The translations under genes and the position numbers were made by a program. Positions 5,822-5,875 of a stretch of DNA of 5,875 bases are shown in pieces. Source of the stretch: an uncultured Eubacterium sp. (GTDB lineage Bacteria; Bacillota; Clostridia; Oscillospirales; Acutalibacteraceae). Each line of letters begins with the position of its first letter. Positions within the stretch are counted from its first letter, which is position 1. The stretch is from assembly GCA_945980015.1 (NCBI GenBank), contig CAMFQI010000087.1, forward strand, positions 1 to 5,875. The letters run 5' to 3'. The notes beneath the pieces are model-generated. The model worked only from the letters and a program-made list of their open reading frames with translations. It did no database searches and had not been told where the DNA came from.

Positions 5822-5875
5822 ACGCTTTAGCGTATATCACTTTGCGATTTCAATCGCAAAATATCACATTCCCGC
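5822..5875. repeat. Array of small hairpins separated by ATATCAC
   Basis: Hairpin ACGCT-TT-AGCGT (5822-5833) overlaps by one base the spacer TATATCAC (5833-5840). Next comes a perfect 9-bp hairpin, TTTGCGATT-TC-AATCGCAAA (5841-5860), and a second spacer ATATCACA (5861-5868). The final TTCCCGC may start a third hairpin, cut by the window end. The two ATATCAC copies are 27 bases apart. Spacers are conserved while the hairpin sequences differ, the reverse of a CRISPR pattern. No coding sequence fits here. Confidence 0.6.

Noticed and set aside
5822..5875. CRISPR array
   Set aside because: The repeated segment is only 7-8 bases and the intervals are palindromic, unlike CRISPR repeats and spacers. 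No cas gene is present.

Overview
The window looks like one end of a metagenome-assembled contig from a low-to-moderate GC member of the Clostridia, probably a gut Ruminococcaceae/Oscillospiraceae-type organism. This assignment is an inference. It rests on the single-chain Clostridia-style PurL, a CsoR/FrmR-family repressor with a His-rich tail, Gram-positive-type ribosome binding sites and promoters, and several short palindromic intergenic repeats. The first 37 bases are not biological: they are an untrimmed Nextera (Tn5) read-2 adapter, so the true sequence starts at 38.

Layout. Positions 38-368 hold no gene but much structure: two near-identical palindromic REP-like elements facing each other (119-157 and 211-248), a strong intrinsic terminator for the minus-strand gene (253-302), a degenerate 7-bp tandem repeat (321-356) and a perfect palindrome covering the next gene's stop codon (357-380). 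Positions 369-1496 (minus) encode a 375-residue protein of three PAS-like sensor domains with no recognisable output domain. Positions 1497-1721 are the divergent promoter region, with a palindrome (1597-1609) between the two outward promoters. Positions 1722-5474 (plus) encode full-length PurL, the FGAM synthase of de novo purine synthesis, with its synthetase and glutaminase motifs intact. One base after its stop begins a CsoR/FrmR-family metal-sensing repressor (5476-5775). A hairpin terminator (5782-5820) closes this two-gene unit. The remaining 55 bases are an array of small hairpins separated by ATATCAC, cut off by the window end.

How the genes relate. purL and the csoR-like gene are almost certainly cotranscribed and translationally coupled, an uncommon pairing of a purine enzyme with a metal-sensor repressor. 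No metal-transport gene or recognisable CsoR operator is visible, so the repressor's target lies elsewhere. The PAS protein is transcribed away from purL and its partner is not in the window. I found no convincing new multi-gene system. The points most worth following are the repeat families at both ends, the purL-csoR coupling and the effector-less triple-PAS protein.
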